In this document: piece after piece, positions 59,990-64,000 of the stretch
Layout of the letters: every line of letters begins with the position of its first letter
Numbering within the stretch: position 1 is the first letter of the stretch
Source: Primula veris
Lineage: Eukaryota; Streptophyta; Magnoliopsida; Ericales; Primulaceae
Length of the DNA stretch: 64,000 nt
Direction of reading: 5' to 3'
Assembly (NCBI GenBank): GCA_963682055.1
Contig: OY821749.1
Span: 17,372,631-17,436,630 of the forward strand
Made by a program: the position numbers and the translations under genes
Notes under the pieces: model-generated
Databases searched by the model: none
Told to the model about the DNA's origin: nothing
The model's input: only the letters and a program-made list of their open reading frames with translations

Positions 59990-61962
59990 ATAATCGGCTT
60001 ATTCCAGATTCTTAAATTAACTAAGCTGATCTGGAATAAAATTGAGTTTGTTCTTGCTTCTGTTTTTTCAAAAGAACCAAGCTGTCTAAATGTATTTTTC
60101 ATATCGTCGCTTCTATATGATTTTATTTTCCCTTATTGGGATTTAAATTTGTATTCCATACTCGAAGATGCTAATATTATAGTTCCTGCAGGTCTTAAAA
60201 TCGCTAGCAAGAAAAATATTGTATGTAGAGATGGATTTACGTATGCATCTGAATAGTTTTCCTCTGAAAAAATTTCATGCTCATGTGTTTCTCCTAGTAG
60301 CAGTATCTATCATTGAATATTGATTCCACAATTTATAGATGATGTACTCTAATTTCTTATATAAAGATGGAAAAATGGATTTATGTCTTTTATTAATTTA
60401 GCGTCTTTGAAAGTTCTATATATAGCTGATCTTTTACACACTTTCACTTTTGATATGCATTTAATTATTCAGGTGACAAATTTTCTTTTGATGGATTATA
60501 AGAAGAATCATTCGTCAGTACAAAACGTACTTAATTTTTAAAAATCTAAATTTTCAAATCTTAATTATGATTCGGTACATATAATGTAGTACTCTCTTCG
60601 TTACCAATTAATCGTTCATTACGAAATTAAGTCTAATTTTAACCGGTTTATAACATGTATCAAAAATGTTAAAATTAAATATTTCAAAACTAAATCATAT
60701 AATTTAATATTTAAACTATATGATTAATTTTTGAAAATTTTTATTCCGACAATTTTGATACAAGTTATTGGTCGGTCAAAATTACATGTAGTTTTGTAAT
60801 GGACAATTAATTGAAAACGGATGGAGTATCATGCAACATTAAAATTGAAGACATTCAGTAAAAATGTATAGAAAATTTGTCCCAATTATGCACCAAGAAC
60901 TTCAGGGGGTCATATGTAAACTACTCGAGAGATTGAAACGATCTTGATAGTGAAATCCGAAGTAGCGAATTTGTAAATTAGAATGTCCCAGATACCCATA
61001 ATCCCAGATAATCAACCCATGAATCTGTCAATCTCGCAAAGGGTCGAAGTACAATACGTATTAAGTTCTTTATTTACAGGTGGATTTAATAGGGTGACTC
61101 ACCCCATTTATTGGATAAGTTGATAGAATCGGCAGTGTCGGTTAGCGCCTTAGCGGTATTATTATTTTTTTGCGCCCCATTTTTTTTTCTTCGTCTTGCA
61201 AAAAGAAAAAACTATAATTAAAAAAATATTACTTTGAAATTTATTGCAACGCAAAATAATCAACAGAAATGACATCTTCTTGCATTTTGTGAAACAAAAA
61301 TTTCAATTATATGTCATATCCGGTTTTGCTTAAGCCTCTCTTATTATTTTAATTTGATATCCATATAACATTTTTTTATCTTTCATAACAACTACACAAA
61401 AAAAAACTCAATTAAGTTTTCTGTAAATTAACAACTACTGAACCATAGAATAAATCGAGCCCTATACAAATCGAATAATCAATTAAAATATTATTGAACC
61501 ATATGTTAAATTGAGCACTAAATCAAATATAAACCTTTAAAAATGGAACAATTGCCAATTAAAAAAATCAATTTATACCCAAACATAATCGAATAATCAA
61601 ACACTCAATAAAATTAAAAGAGTCCATTGAGATAATAAAAGCAAACCGAGTAACACCTTACACCCGGTACACATTAATTTAAGGTGTGACACCTACTAAA
61701 AAACCCAATACATGTTAATAAATCACAAAATATTATAATAAAATTAATTTAAAATTAAAATTAAAAAATTGTAATTAGTTGACACACCCTTAATTCATAC
61801 AAGTATTTCCCAAGCAAACTTGTTCAACTGATATATAATGGGTCTTTTTCAAAAAAAAAAAAAACTTCCTTTATTTGTCTTTCGTATTCTTTTTTTTTTA
61901 TAATGGCTCCATAACCTATTATTATACTTATCTAAATAAAATTAATATTTTGAAACAAACAA
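59990..61962. other. Intergenic DNA with one MITE
   Basis: No supported gene. The open frame at 59942-60256 is AT-driven and matches nothing I know. A Stowaway-like MITE sits at 60590-60828. Confidence 0.55.
60590..60828. mobile_element. Stowaway-like MITE
   Basis: Starts TACTCTCTTCGTTACCAATT and ends GAAAACGGATGGAGTA, with the family's CATTACGAAATTAAG and internal inverted arms. TA at both ends. Confidence 0.8.
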
Positions 61963-62034
61963 GGAGTGTAACTCATATAACAGAGAGCACACACTTTGCA
62001 TGTCAGATGTACGGGGTTTGATCCCCCACCTCTA
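61963..62034 (+). other. tRNA-like sequence / SINE head
   Basis: TAACTCATATAACAGAGAGC resembles an A-box region, and GGTTTGATCCC (62014-62025) matches a pol III B box inside a pairable stem (CGGGG/CCCCC). The acceptor arms do not pair well. More likely a tRNA-derived SINE head or tRNA pseudogene than a functional tRNA. Confidence 0.45.
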
Positions 62035-62041
62035 ATGTGAG

Positions 62042-62272
62042 TATGTCGAAGATGCAAATATTATTCCGTGCGATTCTGATTATAAAATATGTAAAGATTG
62101 TTATTTAGACGCGGTGAAAATGGGGGACGGGATTTGGCCTGTATGTAAAGACGTGTATAAGTATGCGGATGTAGCTAAAAAAACAGTGGACGATATCATT
62201 CCGTTGGTTGTCCCCTCTAACGTGAGTATGTCGAAGATGGAGATTTTTAATGTTTCAGATAGAGATTTTTAA
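62042..62272 (+). pseudogene. Cellulose synthase-like D RING fragment
   Basis: Open stretch reading NIIPCDSDYKICKDCYLDAV, then KMGDGIWPVCKDVYKY. This matches the second half of the N-terminal zinc-binding RING of CSLD glycosyltransferases (DILPCDC.FKICRDCYLDA, then GDGICPGCKE). A zinc-ligand Cys of the CPGC motif is Trp here. The fragment lacks the first half of the RING and the N-terminal region, and ends in a stop at 62270-62272. CSLD proteins build cell-wall glucans at tip-growing sites; this copy cannot. Copies of CTCTAAYGTGAGTATGTCGA flank it at about 62030 and 62216. Confidence 0.7.
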
Positions 62273-62483
62273 TGTGAATCAGATAGAGATTTTTGCTACT
62301 TTAGCTAGAGAGTGAAATGGTTTTTTTCATACTTTGCCTTGTGGTTGTTCTTTGACATAGTCTTACATTCGTGATTAATCTTAATGATGAGTCACTACTT
62401 AACTTTGTTGCATACTAAGAATTCCGACACTTCACACACCCCGTTTGTAACTTTCTTTTAATTTATTTCCTATTTAATTCATC

Positions 62484-62713
62484 ACAGGTTACTAATCGTA
62501 CTCTGTATAGCGGTCCTTTCTTTGTTCCTAAAGTGGAGAATCGAAAACCCAAGGGAACTTATGGAGATCGAAATGCAATATGGCCTATAGATGGGGGGGT
62601 TTTGGGATGAAAAAAGTGAATATGGTGGTAGTGAGACATCAGAGCTTCTTAAGAAACCTTGGAAGCTTTTGACCCGCAAATTGAAGATTCTGGATGCTGT
62701 TATAAGCTCGTAT
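62484..62713 (+). pseudogene. Cellulose synthase-like D fragment before the first membrane helix
   Basis: After an acceptor-like cacag, one frame reads KPKGTYGDRNAIWPIDGG; a run of seven G (about 62592-62598) shifts the frame to FWDEKSEYGGSE, ELLKKPWKLLTRKLKI and LDAVISSYR. CSLD proteins have KGTYGYGNAIWP and, about 30 residues later, [21 protein letters not shown] just before the first transmembrane segments. It stops matching after YR. A frameshifted gene remnant, in the same order as the RING fragment upstream. Confidence 0.75.
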
Positions 62714-64000
62714 CGATATGATATTGTTATTTTACTGCTAGATGTTGATCTATTAAGTTATATTTCTTTTTATTATCATATTTCAAGGTTAACAAAAGGA
62801 AAACTATCGCGATAAACTATCGATTAAGTTATATTTATTTTTCATTTCTTCTTTGGTTAACTAGGTTTAACGTACTTTCTACTCTTGACGCTATTAATAG
62901 TGTTATGAATGACTTTAATAGAGCTTAACACTACTAAGTTTTTCTTATCTTCTTATATTTTCTTCTCACTAGGAGGTTAACATTATTAAGTTTTTCGTTC
63001 TGTCAAGAGTGAAAAGTATGTTAAGGGTAGCTAACCCAATCAGATTAAGTTACATTTTAATAAAAAAAATTTAATCAAAAAATCACTATCTGAAAAATAT
63101 AAAAATATGTCGGGATAAACCTATCCGACCCTAAAGGATTCCGAAAAATCGGGTCACGACTTTTGTCGGGTCGGGCTATTTTTTCATTCCCGAAAAAAAA
63201 ATTGGCTCTTAGACCGGCTCCCGAAATTCTCCCCAACAAACCGCTCGAAGACTAGTTCGAACCATGCAGTTAGCTTTAACAAGCCGAAGACACCCCTGCC
63301 TAAGTTCGATAACTCGGCTTATTTCTATCCATAGTAATGCTAAACACGCAACTTAACACTCCACATGAGAGTAATTATATGGTCTATAGGATTTTTTTAG
63401 CAAGAAATATAAAATTTATATCACATGATGTGCAAGAGTTGTTCACAAGTTATATGAATACTATCACTCTTTTTATTCGGAGTTGTGCCTCCAAAGAGTC
63501 ATAATCTTTTTAGAAAAGCTTTTATGAAATTCATGAGTTTTCAATGCTAAATAAATCATTTACGCCAAGAAATGAAAATAACAATAAGCTGCAATAATGC
63601 AGATCGCTTGGTTATACCTCCCCAAAAAATCTTAATCTTTTTACAAGACTTTTATGAGATTTATGAATTTTCAATGCTAAATAAATAATTTACATCAAGA
63701 AATGCAAATAATAGTAAGTTGCAATAATGTAGGTTGTTTGGTTATGCTTCCCCAAAGTGTCGATATACATTACATCTCAAATACGTCTATTTCAACATAT
63801 ATAGATTCGCAAACTCATTGTCCTCGTCACCACCCGATTTTGAAGTTAGCGTAAATGAAATTTAGATACTCGCTATAACTGGAGTAATAAACCTTGTAAA
63901 ACAATGGTTAAATAAGCACTTGTGCCACCTATCAACCAAAAGTGCTCATTTTACCACAATTTCTCAAGCATAATTCTCGACCATTTAATTTCAATTAGTG
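62714..64000. other. Intergenic DNA with a 130-bp tandem duplication
   Basis: No gene. A roughly 130-bp duplication spans about 63487-63757 (TCAATGCTAAATAAAT at 63541 and 63671, plus GGTTATRCYTCCCCAAA). Around 63100-63300 is a GC-richer stretch with TCGGGTCGGGC/CCCGAAA words, TE-like but unassigned. Confidence 0.5.

Noticed and set aside
59942..60256. 104-codon plus-strand frame
   Set aside because: Overlaps the right flanking repeat of the minisatellite, has no known domain and its composition follows the AT-rich background.

Overview
The window is AT-rich nuclear DNA from a flowering plant. Evidence for this is intron-rich genes with plant-type splice sites, a class II KNOX homeobox gene, a pentatricopeptide repeat (PPR) gene, a cytosolic ribosomal protein gene, plant Stowaway-like MITEs, and Copia and Tat-type Gypsy LTR retrotransposons. 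The gene models look eudicot; I cannot name the species.

Layout. 1-4341 (+): the 3' half of a BAG6/CIP73-like ubiquitin-domain protein gene, whose last coding exon is only Arg-stop. 5819-6213 (-): an F-box pseudogene. 6881-10713 (+): a complete six-exon 40S ribosomal protein S11 (uS17) gene with a telo-box/TATA promoter, a GC-AG intron and a Stowaway-like MITE in intron 2. 13108-14649 (+): an intronless PPR gene. 18995-24577 (-): a complete six-exon KNAT3/4/5-like homeobox gene. From about 24.9 kb to the end the window is mostly transposon-derived and repetitive.

Repeat-rich half. 29513-36128 is a decayed Copia element. Its 5' LTR has lost the TATA segment and its reverse transcriptase has lost the YVDD region. 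Its interior is unusually dense in short perfect hairpins, many sharing an 8-nt loop close to CCTGTCGT. 38279-39775 is a near-perfect 757-bp-period tandem duplication. 43689-55681 is a Tat-lineage Gypsy derivative. It has an intact gag; a protease reading frame fused in frame to the integrase C-terminus (RT, RNase H and the integrase core are gone); a ten-unit tandem array with 213-bp higher-order periodicity; several antisense, intron-containing reading frames; and a nested solo LTR (52404-53639) with a perfect 5-bp target duplication. The whole element lies between about 280-bp direct copies of host DNA, and its 3' LTR is truncated at the junction. 58.3-60 kb holds a 31-bp minisatellite between two direct repeats. 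61.9-62.7 kb holds a tRNA-like sequence and broken cellulose synthase-like D fragments.

Nothing here is an operon. The four host genes are independent housekeeping or regulatory loci. The most unusual material is the hairpin-saturated Copia interior and the Gypsy element with its antisense genes and anomalous flanks.
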